The notes below the pieces were generated by a model. It was not told where the DNA came from. It worked only from the letters and a program-made list of their open reading frames with translations, and did no database searches. A program made the position numbers and the translations under genes. Shown here one piece after another: positions 52,523 to 61,025 of a stretch of 64,000 nt of DNA; the first letter of the stretch is position 1, and each line of letters starts with the position of its first letter. The DNA is from Bacillota bacterium. GTDB taxonomy: Bacteria; Bacillota; Ch66; Ch109. The stretch is taken from NCBI GenBank assembly GCA_013178275.1, contig JABLWZ010000023.1, forward strand, positions 1-64,000, written 5' to 3'.

Positions 52523-54136
52523 CTATCCCCTAACCAGTCTGAGATTGCACAACCAGGTGGCCAACCGGGGCCCCACCCGGGGTATCAGCGACAGCTCCCG
52601 CTGCTCCACCGCGCCGAGGAGCAGTGCCGACAAACCGTAACCCATGCCGCTCAGGGCTATGAGCCCGATAGTTTCCAGCCCTCCGTGCGGCCCTCCCGTC
52701 TGCCACTGGTAAACCTTTATCAGCGCTGCCATAATTGTAACCGCCGCCAGGGGCTTTAGCAATACCGTCTCCCAGGGGACCCGGTACCTAAGTTCACGGT
52801 AGAGCGCGACCAGGTTCATTCCCGAGGCGAACGCGAAGGCCAGTCCGGTCGCGAGCGCCGCGCCCCGGATGCCGAAGAGGGGTTGTCCCACCAGGTAGTA
52901 GTTGACCGCCAGCTTCAGAATCGCTGCGAGTATCAGGTTGCGCATCGGTTTACCGGGTTTTCCCAGACCCTGCAGGACCGCGGCGGTAACCTGGTAAAGA
53001 CCCAGGAACAGGACCGCCGGGGCCAGTGCCTGCAGCGGGACCCCGGCCGCCGGGAGGTTGTACAGCAGCCCGCAGATCGGCCCCGACAGTAGGTAGAATC
53101 CCACCGACACCGGCAGACAGAGCAGCAGGGTCAGTTTGATAACCCCGTCCAGCCGGCTGACGATGGCCTCGGTCCGGCCGTGTACCACCGCGCCGGAGAT
53201 CATCGGAACCAGAGCGGTGGCCAGGGCGATGGTCAGCACGCTGGGCAGATTGATCAGGGTCCCCGCCATTCCCGAAAGCTGCCCGAAAAGCTGGGTGGCC
53301 TCGGAGATCGAATAACCCGCATCCTGCAGCCGCAGCGGTACGACAAAGGCGTCCAGGGTCTGGGCCACCGGCATCACCAGCGCCCCCAGGGAGATTGGGA
53401 CCGCCAGCCCAAACAGCCGCCTCATGGTGGTGAGTTTACCCTCCGGTTCCCCGAGGTAAAAACCGCCGCTGGTTCCGCCGCGGCGGAAGCTGAAAACCAG
53501 GACCAGGAGACCCGCCGCCGCCCCGGTCACGGCCCCAAAGGTGGCGCCAGCGGCCGCAAACTCTATCCCCAGCGGCAGCAGCCACCAGGACAGGGCCAGG
53601 ATGGTACCCACCCGCACCACCTGTTCGAGCACCTGGGACCTCGCGGTGGGACCCATAACCTGCCGGCCTTGGAAAAATCCGCGAAAAACCGACATCACCG
53701 CACCCAGAAAGATCGCGGGGGAAATCACCAGCAGCGGGTAGTAAGCACGGGGATCGTGCAGAACCCGTACGGCGAGGTACCCAGCCGAACGGACCAGTAT
53801 CCAGGTCATCAGGAGCCCGGTAAACGATAACAGCACCAGGGCTAGCCAAAACACCCGGTTGGCTCCGGCGTGGTCCCCTCGCGCCCTTTTCTCCGCGACC
53901 AGCATCGAGATCGCCACCGGAACCCCCGCCGTGGACAGAGCCAGTACCAGCGAGTAAATCGGATAGGCCATCTGGTACAGGCCTATCCCTTCCGCCCCGA
54001 TAAAACGCGCGAAGGGGATGCGGTAAAGCACCCCCAAAACTTTGCTAATCAAACCTGCCAGGGTCAGGACGAGGGCTCCGTGGAGAAACGATTGCCTAGC
54101 CAATCTCCTCCAACTCCTTCCAGAACTCTGGTTCAA
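52523..54136 (-). CDS. MOP-superfamily flippase, SpoVB/YabM type
   Basis: 537 residues with about 14 membrane helices. The N-terminal FLHGALVLTLAGLISKVLGVLYRIPFARFIGAEGIGLYQMAYPIY is the polysaccharide-transporter signature shared by SpoVB, YabM and YkvU. It would flip lipid-linked precursors across the membrane for cell-wall or spore-cortex synthesis. It lies between spoVT and yabN, the yabM position in Bacillus, and is coupled to yabN. Confidence 0.9.
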   Translation of the reverse strand: MNQSSGRSWRRLARQSFLHGALVLTLAGLISKVLGVLYRIPFARFIGAEGIGLYQMAYPIYSLVLALSTAGVPVAISMLVAEKRARGDHAGANRVFWLALVLLSFTGLLMTWILVRSAGYLAVRVLHDPRAYYPLLVISPAIFLGAVMSVFRGFFQGRQVMGPTARSQVLEQVVRVGTILALSWWLLPLGIEFAAAGATFGAVTGAAAGLLVLVFSFRRGGTSGGFYLGEPEGKLTTMRRLFGLAVPISLGALVMPVAQTLDAFVVPLRLQDAGYSISEATQLFGQLSGMAGTLINLPSVLTIALATALVPMISGAVVHGRTEAIVSRLDGVIKLTLLLCLPVSVGFYLLSGPICGLLYNLPAAGVPLQALAPAVLFLGLYQVTAAVLQGLGKPGKPMRNLILAAILKLAVNYYLVGQPLFGIRGAALATGLAFAFASGMNLVALYRELRYRVPWETVLLKPLAAVTIMAALIKVYQWQTGGPHGGLETIGLIALSGMGYGLSALLLGAVEQRELSLIPRVGPRLATWLCNLRLVRG

Positions 54137-54214
54137 TTTTTTATTTATATCAACATTCGGGCGGTACCGTCAGCCACTGGGGTAATAATCAAACTTTTAT
54201 TAGGCGATAAAAAG

Positions 54215-54300
54215 TTCATTGGAGCGGCAAAAAGCTTAATCGGTAACTCAGGAAAACCGCGGTATTTATATTACTAATTAAGCTTTATCCAGTTCGAATT
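54215..54300 (-). repeat. 227-bp repeat family A, diverged partial copy downstream of spoVT
   Basis: Minus strand: TTCGAACTGG near the spoVT stop, then ACCGCGGTTTTCC, ACCGATTAAGCTTTTTGCCGC, and TCCAATGAAC. This corresponds to the left ~55 bp of the unit with many substitutions and a small insertion. It lies between spoVT and the flippase gene. Confidence 0.6.
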
Positions 54301-54862
54301 ACTGCTCCATCTGCTTGGCTAAAAATCCCGCTGCGGTCTCCGCCAGCTTCAGCTCCATCTCCCCCATTTTTACCCCCGGCTCCTTGGACATGATGATGAC
54401 CGCACCTATCGGGTCGCCCTCCGCGATAATCGGGGCTATCACCTTGGAACTCAATCGACACTGCTCATCGTCTTCCAGCACCGAGCACCCCTTGCAGTAG
54501 GGATGGCTGCCGGTATCATTGATCAAGACCGTCTTACGGTCTTCCATGACCTTTTCCATAGACGGGTCGAGGTTCTTGTTTAAGAACTCCTTCTTTGGCG
54601 CTCCAGCTACCGCAATGATGTGATCCCGGTCAGCGATGCAGGCGATGTGGCCTATCGCCTCATTCAGGGAATCCGCGTACTCTTTCGCGAAGTCCCCCAG
54701 CTCACCGATCGGGGAGTACTTTTTAAGGATGACCTCGCCTTCCCGGTCCACGAATATCTCCAGCGGGTCACCCTCCCTGATTCTCAAGGTGCGGCGAATT
54801 TCCTTGGGAATCACAACACGGCCAAGGTCATCTATCCGCCTAACTATCCCAGTAGCTTTCAT
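54299..54862 (-). CDS. spoVT: Stage V sporulation protein T (AbrB-type regulator)
   Basis: 187 residues from ATG 54862; a GTG three codons earlier sits closer to the GGAGGG site and is possible. The N-terminal AbrB/SpoVT DNA-binding domain MKATGIVRRIDDLGRVVIPKEIRR is followed by a GAF domain (about 55-180). It modulates forespore sigma-G-dependent genes. The promoter upstream resembles a sigma-G site, matching control in Bacillus. Confidence 0.96.
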   Translation of the reverse strand: MKATGIVRRIDDLGRVVIPKEIRRTLRIREGDPLEIFVDREGEVILKKYSPIGELGDFAKEYADSLNEAIGHIACIADRDHIIAVAGAPKKEFLNKNLDPSMEKVMEDRKTVLINDTGSHPYCKGCSVLEDDEQCRLSSKVIAPIIAEGDPIGAVIIMSKEPGVKMGEMELKLAETAAGFLAKQMEQ

Positions 54863-54915
54863 GACTCTCACTATCCCTCCTTATTCGTGTTAGAGTCCCA
54901 AGCGCTTTTCAATGA

Positions 54916-54946
54916 TAGTATATAACCCCCCGGCGCTATTTATTCA
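54916..54946 (-). promoter_or_regulatory. Sigma-G-type promoter of spoVT
   Basis: Minus strand: -35 TGAATA (54941-54946), 18-bp spacer, -10 TATACTA (54916-54922). The sigma-F/G consensus is about GNATA, 17-18 bp, CATNNTA; one mismatch at the first -10 base. It lies about 50 bp before the spoVT start. Confidence 0.6.
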
Positions 54947-55017
54947 TTTTTTTCCATGGCAGCCAGCCAAGAATTGACCAGCCGGACTCCATCGGAGCCC
55001 TGAAATCCAAGAAAAAA

Positions 55018-55033
55018 AGAGCCGGCTGGCTCT
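55018..55033 (-). terminator. Intrinsic terminator of prsA
   Basis: Minus strand: AGAGCC, loop AGCC, GGCTCT then TTTTTTTC. Short stem, strong T-run, 40 bp past the prsA stop. Confidence 0.8.
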
Positions 55034-55072
55034 CTTTACGGTCTGCTTGATTGTTCTGCCCGACTACTCGCC

Positions 55073-56074
55073 CTAGCTGCTCGTCGCTGTGCTGTCAGCG
55101 GTTAGGTCCTCTTTCTGAATCTTGGCGTTGGCCTCCAGGTCATCTATGAACTTCTGAAAAACAGTGCTTTCCTTGTCCTGCTTGAGCTGATCGGAGATAC
55201 TATCGGTGGTCTCCTCGAGGGTCATCTGCTTGGCCGGCTTCCGGTCAACCACCCTGATAACGTGGTAACCGAACTGGGTCTTCACCGGGCTCTGGGAGGT
55301 CTGCCCCGCCTTCAACGCCACCGCTGCCTCCATAAACTCGGGAACCAGGTTCGATTCCTGGTCGAAGTACCCCAGATCCCCCTTGTTCTCCTTGGCTGAG
55401 GGGTCGATAGACTTCTGAACCGCCAGGTCCTCGAAATTGGCCCCGCCCTTCAACTGGGCTATAACCGCCTTGGCCTCTTCTTCGGTGTTCAACAGGATAT
55501 GAGAAGCCCGGATCTGCTCCAGGGTCATAAACTGGCTCTGGTTCTTTTCATAGTAGTCGCTGATCTCCTGCGGGGTGACCTGCTGACCGGCAACCACCTG
55601 CTTGTAGAGTTCCTCGATTATCATCTGGTTCTCCATCTCGACCCGGAACTCCGCCTCGGTCATCTGCAGCTGCTCCTTTAGCAGGTCCTGATATGCCTGT
55701 TCACCGCCAACCATCGCCTTATCCTGGTCGACCTTCGTCTGGATCTGTTCCTTTGCGATGGCGATTCCGCGCTGCTTGGCCTCCTGAAGCAGCAGCCTCT
55801 CGTCGATCATCCCGTCGAGGACGTTCTCCTTCAGGGCCTTCAGCCTTTCCTTCCCGGTTTCTCCATCGTAACTGACGCCGTAGCGGTTTTCATTTTCTTT
55901 TTTATAGTACTCCACGAGTCGGTTAAAGTCTGACGCTTTGATCGACTCCCCGTTAACCGAGGCGACCTTTTTCTCTCCGCAGCCAGACAGCAAGAGTCCT
56001 AAAAGCACTGCCCCCAGCAAGGCGGCGGTAATGACCTTCGCCAGCCCTCCATACCTGGTTTGAAGCCGACCCAT
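55073..56074 (-). CDS. prsA: PrsA-like peptidylprolyl isomerase lipoprotein (parvulin)
   Basis: 333 residues from ATG 56074 (AGAAAGGGG 6 bases upstream). A lipoprotein signal ends LLLSGC at about residue 31, so the protein sits outside the membrane. An N-terminal SurA-like helical region (about 40-190) is followed by a parvulin domain (about 195-295; IRASHILLNTEEEA, DLGYFDQESNLVPEF, FGYHVIRV). It assists folding of exported proteins. Downstream of mfd, a common clostridial pair. The longer open frame upstream overlaps mfd and a repeat, and is rejected. Confidence 0.94.
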   Translation of the reverse strand: MGRLQTRYGGLAKVITAALLGAVLLGLLLSGCGEKKVASVNGESIKASDFNRLVEYYKKENENRYGVSYDGETGKERLKALKENVLDGMIDERLLLQEAKQRGIAIAKEQIQTKVDQDKAMVGGEQAYQDLLKEQLQMTEAEFRVEMENQMIIEELYKQVVAGQQVTPQEISDYYEKNQSQFMTLEQIRASHILLNTEEEAKAVIAQLKGGANFEDLAVQKSIDPSAKENKGDLGYFDQESNLVPEFMEAAVALKAGQTSQSPVKTQFGYHVIRVVDRKPAKQMTLEETTDSISDQLKQDKESTVFQKFIDDLEANAKIQKEDLTADSTATSS

Positions 56075-56127
56075 GATTAACCCCTTTCTTACGCTAGCAC
56101 AAATTATATCTCTTTCGTATACAAGTA

Positions 56128-56180
56128 AGTTCCGCCAGTGCCGGAGGCATGGCGGAAGCCAGACTTCGTATCCTGGGCTC
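56128..56180 (-). repeat. Dispersed hairpin repeat, family C, copy 3
   Basis: Minus strand: ACGAAGTCTGGCTTCCGCCATG, GCCTCCGGCA, TGGCGGAACTTACTTG. The TTCCGCC/GGCGGAA stem encloses a smaller GCC/GGC hairpin. Fills the gap between mfd and prsA. Matches copies at 14880 and 39955. Confidence 0.6.
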
Positions 56181-56186
56181 AAACCA

Positions 56187-59100
56187 TTATACCGTAAGTT
56201 GCTGTTCGGGTACAAGCAAAACAGCTTCCTCCAGGATGGCATTTATCGCCTCTATTACCTGACGGGAAGCCAGGCTGCGGGTTTTTATGCTGACATCCCC
56301 CCGGTCATGGAGCTTTACCTCCCCGGCCGCCCTTTTACCCAGACGCCGGGTCAATCGGGCGAGGCCCTCCGGACTCCATTGGCGGGGTTCGGAGAAACGG
56401 ATCCGGGTCTCTCCCTCGAGCTGCTGGATGGTCTTCACCTCGGCGCAGCGGGCCAGGACCCGTAAGTTGGATATGGTCAGCAGCCCCTGCATCGCCTCTG
56501 GGATCGGACCGAACCGGTCCTTCAGCTCCTCCCGGATCTCCTCCAGCTCGGCCGGGCGCTCCAGCAGCATCAGGCGGCGGTAGATTTCCATCTTCAGCCG
56601 TGGGTCAGAGACATAGTCGTCGGGAATGTAAGCATCGACGGGCAGCTCCACCGCGGGTAGGGCAACCGGGACCGCCGGCGGTTCACCCTTCAGCTCCCGC
56701 ACGCTCTCCTCCAAAAGCCGGCAGTACATGTCAAACCCTACCGCCGCCATGTGTCCGTGCTGTTCCGCCCCCAGCAGGTTGCCCGCTCCCCGTATCTCCA
56801 GGTCGCGAAGCGCGATCTTGAAACCGGCGCCGAACTCGGTGAACTCGCGGATCGTTTGCAGCCGCTTCTCCGCCAGCTCGGAAATCACCTTGTCCCTCCG
56901 GTAGGTGAGGTAGGCGTATGCGATCCGGTTCGACCGCCCTACCCGGCCCCGAAGCTGGTAAAGCTGCGACAGCCCGAGGCGATCGGCGTCCTCCACCACC
57001 AGGGTGTTGACGTTGGGGATGTCCAGTCCCGACTCGATGATCGAGGTGCTTACCAGGAGATCCCGTTCCCCCTGGATAAAATCCAGCATCGCTCTCTCCA
57101 GCCGGGCCTCCGGCATCTGTCCATGGGCGATCACCTGCCGGGCCTCGGGGTTTAACCGGTGCAGCCGCCGGGATACCACGTCCAGTTCCTTTATGCGGTT
57201 GTTGACGTAAAACACCTGGCCCCCCCGTTCCAGTTCCCGGCTGATGGCCTCTCTCACCAGTTCAGGGCTGTACTCCATCACGTAGGTCTGGACCGGGTAG
57301 CGGTCCTCGGGAGGGGTCTCGATCACGCTCATGTCCCGCACCCCGATAATCGCCATGTGCAGCGTTCGGGGTATCGGCGTGGCGGTCAGGGTCAGCACGT
57401 CCACCGTACTCTTCAGCTCTTTCAACCGCTCCTTGTGCATAACCCCGAACCGCTGTTCCTCATCGACTACCAGCAGCCCCAGGTCCTTAAACGAGACGTC
57501 CGCCGAGAGCAGCCGGTGGGTGCCGATCAGGATGTCCACCCGGCCCTCCCGGACCCGGGCCACCACCTGTTTCTGCTCGCCGGGAGACTTGAAGCGGCTA
57601 AGCGATTCGATGGTCACCGGGTAGTTGGCAAACCTCTCCCTGAAGGTCTGGAAGTGCTGCTGCGCCAGAACGGTGGTGGGGACCAGCACCGCCACCTGCT
57701 TGCCGTCCATCACCGCCTTGAAGGCGGCCCGGATGGCCACCTCCGTCTTGCCGTATCCGACGTCCCCACACAGCAGGCGATCCATCGGCCGCTCGCTCTC
57801 CATGTCCCGCTTGACCTCCGCTATCGCCTGGAGCTGGTCGGGGGTTTCCTCATAGGGGAAGGTCGCCTCGAACTCCTTCTGCCAGACCGTATCCGGGGAA
57901 AACCGGTAACCCGGCCGCGTCTCCCGCTCCGAGTAAATCTCCAGCAGTTTATTGGCCACCTCCTGCACCGAGGCCTTGACCCTTGCCTTGACCCTCGCCC
58001 ATTCGGCCCCTCCCAGGCGGTTCACCTTGGGCGAAGCTCCCTCCGCCCCGATATACTTGTGCAGCAGCTCCACCTGGTCGGTGGGGACGTACAGTTTGTC
58101 CTCGCCCGCGTACTGCACCAGGAGGTAGTCCCGCTGCACCCCGGCCACCGTTATCCGTTCCACGCCCTTGTAGCGGCCGATGCCGTGGTTGCTGTGTACC
58201 ACATAATCGCCCGCCTTCAGTTCATTAAAAGCCGACAGCTTGCTGGAGCCGGGGGGAGCCTTCAACCTCTTCCGGGACCGCCTCTCCCGCCCCAGCAGTT
58301 CGGACTCGGTAAGGACCACCAGACGGGCCGGCGCCAGCTCGAAACCCTGGCTGAAGCCTTCCGAATAGATTGCCACCTGACCGCCGCTGGGGGGCGAGGT
58401 CGGGTTTATCGCTGGAATCAGGCCGTTGTTGATGAGGTTGTCCTTCCATATCGCCAACCGCTCCTCCGAGTCGACCAGCAGTACCACCTGGAACCCGTTT
58501 TTCTGCCAGCGCTTGATCTCGGCCATCAGGGATTCCACCTGCCCGGCGAACCCCGGGGCCTCACGGGCGTTTAAGCTTACCGCGTTCTGCACCCGCAGCG
58601 GGAATCCCCGGACCGGCAGCAACGACAGCCCCAGTACCGCGTGGACCGGCAGGCTGGCGGCCAGCGCCTCCCAGGTGACCAGCCCCGCGAGCTGCCCCGC
58701 CAGAGCCGCGCCCTCTTCCCGCAGTTCCTCCCAGAGGTGCCTGATCTCCTGCTCCCGTCTCTCCATCTCCCTCTGTACCGCTGCTGCCTCGTCCAGGCAG
58801 ACCAGCGTACCCGTGGGCAGATACTCCAGCAGGGTGACCGACTCGGGGTAAAGATAAGCCAGGTAGTGGTCCAGGTCTCTCCCGGCCAGGTTCAGGAGGT
58901 GTTCCTGGAGTGTCTCCAGGTGCATCGCCATGCGGCGCGCGGCCGCCGTCCTTCCCGCCTTCTGCAGGTGGTCCTGGGCCAAGGCTCCCTGCTGGCCGAT
59001 CCGTTCCGCCGCCAGCTGGCGGTCATATCCACCCGCCAAAACCTCCCGGGCGGGGGTCAGGACCGCGGTCGGCACGGGTTGGGAAGACCTCTGGCTCACA

Positions 59101-59732
59101 CTGTCGAAAGAGCGGATCGAGTCGACCTCCTCGTCCCAAAACTCCAGACGCAGCGGGTCGCTCTCCGTCAAAGGAAAAACATCCACGATCCCGCCCCTAG
59201 CGGCATACTGCCCGGGGGCCTCCACCAGGTCTACCCGCTCGAACCCCATGGCCTCGAGGTTATCCAGCAGCTCCGGGGGGGAGACCCTCTGGCCCACCTT
59301 GACCACCAGCTGTCTTTTCTCCCATTCTGGCAGCGGCATCAGGCGCCGGTTGAGCGCCAGAACCGGCGCGATCATCAGCCGGGGGCTTCCCGACCGCGCC
59401 GCGGTGATCCCCTTGAGCCGCTGGGCGGTCGTCTCGGGGCTGCGGGCCACCACCTCAAACGGCAGGAACCCTTCTCCCGGGAAGAGCAGCACCTCGTCCT
59501 CTCCCAGCAGCATCTGCAGGCCGCGGGTCAGCAGCCGGGCGCTTTCTTCACCCGGGGTAACCACCAGCATGAACCGCTGCAGACGCCGGTAGAGGCCTGC
59601 CAGCAGAAACGCCTTCACTCCCCCGCCGACCCCGTGCATGGACTGCACCCGCAGGCCCTGCCGAAGGCCTTCCACCACCTGGCTGTAACCCGCGTCCTTT
59701 TCCAGCAGGGGGAACAGGTTGTCACACCACAT
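56187..59732 (-). CDS. mfd: Transcription-repair coupling factor Mfd
   Basis: 1181 residues from ATG 59732 (AAAGGATGG upstream). An N-terminal UvrB-like part (about 1-350) is followed by the RNA-polymerase-interacting domain (GDYVVHSNHGIGRYKGVER) and the superfamily 2 translocase. The translocase has LLCGDVGYGKTEVAIRAAFK (Walker A), VDEEQRFGVMHKE (DEEQ box), LTLTATPIPRTL and QLRGRVGRSNR. A C-terminal TRCF domain completes it. It removes stalled polymerase and recruits UvrA. Confidence 0.97.
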   Translation of the reverse strand: MWCDNLFPLLEKDAGYSQVVEGLRQGLRVQSMHGVGGGVKAFLLAGLYRRLQRFMLVVTPGEESARLLTRGLQMLLGEDEVLLFPGEGFLPFEVVARSPETTAQRLKGITAARSGSPRLMIAPVLALNRRLMPLPEWEKRQLVVKVGQRVSPPELLDNLEAMGFERVDLVEAPGQYAARGGIVDVFPLTESDPLRLEFWDEEVDSIRSFDSVSQRSSQPVPTAVLTPAREVLAGGYDRQLAAERIGQQGALAQDHLQKAGRTAAARRMAMHLETLQEHLLNLAGRDLDHYLAYLYPESVTLLEYLPTGTLVCLDEAAAVQREMERREQEIRHLWEELREEGAALAGQLAGLVTWEALAASLPVHAVLGLSLLPVRGFPLRVQNAVSLNAREAPGFAGQVESLMAEIKRWQKNGFQVVLLVDSEERLAIWKDNLINNGLIPAINPTSPPSGGQVAIYSEGFSQGFELAPARLVVLTESELLGRERRSRKRLKAPPGSSKLSAFNELKAGDYVVHSNHGIGRYKGVERITVAGVQRDYLLVQYAGEDKLYVPTDQVELLHKYIGAEGASPKVNRLGGAEWARVKARVKASVQEVANKLLEIYSERETRPGYRFSPDTVWQKEFEATFPYEETPDQLQAIAEVKRDMESERPMDRLLCGDVGYGKTEVAIRAAFKAVMDGKQVAVLVPTTVLAQQHFQTFRERFANYPVTIESLSRFKSPGEQKQVVARVREGRVDILIGTHRLLSADVSFKDLGLLVVDEEQRFGVMHKERLKELKSTVDVLTLTATPIPRTLHMAIIGVRDMSVIETPPEDRYPVQTYVMEYSPELVREAISRELERGGQVFYVNNRIKELDVVSRRLHRLNPEARQVIAHGQMPEARLERAMLDFIQGERDLLVSTSIIESGLDIPNVNTLVVEDADRLGLSQLYQLRGRVGRSNRIAYAYLTYRRDKVISELAEKRLQTIREFTEFGAGFKIALRDLEIRGAGNLLGAEQHGHMAAVGFDMYCRLLEESVRELKGEPPAVPVALPAVELPVDAYIPDDYVSDPRLKMEIYRRLMLLERPAELEEIREELKDRFGPIPEAMQGLLTISNLRVLARCAEVKTIQQLEGETRIRFSEPRQWSPEGLARLTRRLGKRAAGEVKLHDRGDVSIKTRSLASRQVIEAINAILEEAVLLVPEQQLTV

Positions 59733-59909
59733 CGGTTGTTTCCATCCTTTGAGAAATATTTCACATGCATAGACACAATTATTCTTCGGAAAATCGTAAA
59801 CCCCTATCATTATATACTATCAAAAGCCGCTTGCACCATCTGCGCGACCTCTGGGGATAAATGTAATTGTCGATGCCGGCTTGGATATTCCCTTGGTTTA
59901 GTATCCCCC

Positions 59910-60302
59910 TCAATCAATCTTATGCCCGGGGAACACTAAAAAAACCAGTCCGTTCCAGGTTGTGTGCACCGCGGCCGCCCCAATTATCGCCAGGGGCCAG
60001 ACTCCCCACCAGCGGTAAAGCTCCACCGTGACGATGCCGAACAGCAGGTGGGACACGAAAGCAGCCCCGCCCGCGGCGGTCTTCTTTTTCCACCAGATTT
60101 CGTAAATCGACTCCACCGCCCCGAACACCGCGTGGCAGAGCACCACCTGGGCGCCCAGGGAGAGCGCCAGCCCGGTCTTCAGCGCCTCCTCCAGCATTGG
60201 CGACACCCATACCCTCCCGAGGTGAAAACGGGGTATGACCAGCCGTGAGCTGACAAACCAGGAGATGGCCGCCGCCAGGACTCCAGCCGCTACAAACCAC
60301 AA
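59910..60302 (-). CDS. Small membrane protein of the PrsW-like/CPBP putative intramembrane protease type
   Basis: 130 residues, about four helices. It shows the spaced motifs of PrsW-type proteins: EEALKT (about residues 38-43), VFGAVESIYE (about 59-68), VSHLLFG (about 83-89) and HTTWNGL (about 113-119), with the expected Glu-Glu, Glu and two His. It is short for the family (PrsW proteins are usually above 200 residues), so it may be a minimal or divergent member. It lies between mfd and pth without close coupling. No target protein can be named. Confidence 0.6.
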   Translation of the reverse strand: MWFVAAGVLAAAISWFVSSRLVIPRFHLGRVWVSPMLEEALKTGLALSLGAQVVLCHAVFGAVESIYEIWWKKKTAAGGAAFVSHLLFGIVTVELYRWWGVWPLAIIGAAAVHTTWNGLVFLVFPGHKID

Positions 60303-60327
60303 ACTCTACAACCCCCCAAGAAAAAAA

Positions 60328-60341
60328 GAGCCTCCCGGCTC
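60328..60341 (-). terminator. Terminator downstream of pth
   Basis: Minus strand: GAGCC, loop GGGA, GGCTC then TTTTTTTC. Short stem with T-run, 37 bp past the pth stop and before the small membrane-protein gene. Confidence 0.8.
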
Positions 60342-60377
60342 CCCGTATCTATTCGATCCCGCTTTTACCCGCCCGGG

Positions 60378-60995
60378 TCACTCCGCCGGCGGTTCCTCTT
60401 TCTTCGCCCGGGGTTTCTCCGGCCAGGAGTTGACCTGGTTCATCGCCGGGTTGAGGCCCCGCTTGAGCCAGACCAGTATTCCCTGCACCGCCTGGTCGAC
60501 CACCTGCTGGAGGATCTCCTGCTCCTCGGGATCGAAACGGGAAAGCACGTAGCCGACGACCGATGACTTCGTTTCCGGCCTCCCGACCCCGATCCGCAGC
60601 CGGGTTATCTCCGGGGTCCCCAGGGACTCGATGATCGACTCCATACCCTTGTGCCCCCCGGCCCCGCCCGATTTACGCATCCGGAGCTTACCCAGCGGCA
60701 GGTCCAGGTCATCGAACACCACCAGCAGCGAGGACTGCTCCGGGCGGTAGCTCCTGACCAGCCCTCGCACCGCGCTGCCGCTCAGGTTCATATAGGTTTG
60801 GGGTTGGGCGATCACAACCTTCATCCCCCCCCACTGCCCCTCACCCACCAGCGACTGCTGGGTGAGGCGGGAGGGTTTGATCCGCAGCTTCTCGGCCAGC
60901 GCGGCCACGGTTAAAAACCCGATGTTGTGCCGGGTATTTTCGTACTCCTTCCCCGGGTTGCCCAGACCCACGATCAGCCTGGTATCCAAAACCAT
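60378..60995 (-). CDS. pth: Peptidyl-tRNA hydrolase
   Basis: 205 residues. LIVGLGNPGKEYENTRHNIGF with the catalytic His, PQTYMNLSG, VVFDDLDLPLGKLRMRKSGGAGGHKGMESI, and LRIGVGRP are all canonical. It releases peptides from drop-off peptidyl-tRNA. The C-terminal ~20 residues (PEKPRAKKEEPPAE) are a charged extension. Same-strand chain glmU-prs-ctc-pth-mfd. Confidence 0.97.
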   Translation of the reverse strand: MVLDTRLIVGLGNPGKEYENTRHNIGFLTVAALAEKLRIKPSRLTQQSLVGEGQWGGMKVVIAQPQTYMNLSGSAVRGLVRSYRPEQSSLLVVFDDLDLPLGKLRMRKSGGAGGHKGMESIIESLGTPEITRLRIGVGRPETKSSVVGYVLSRFDPEEQEILQQVVDQAVQGILVWLKRGLNPAMNQVNSWPEKPRAKKEEPPAE

Positions 60996-61025
60996 TCCAC
61001 CCTTGTCAAATAACGTGAGGAATTA

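Noticed and set aside
56075-56242. Longer N-terminus for PrsA
   Set aside because: It would run through a hairpin repeat and into the end of mfd; the ATG at 56074 has a good ribosome site followed by a proper lipoprotein signal.
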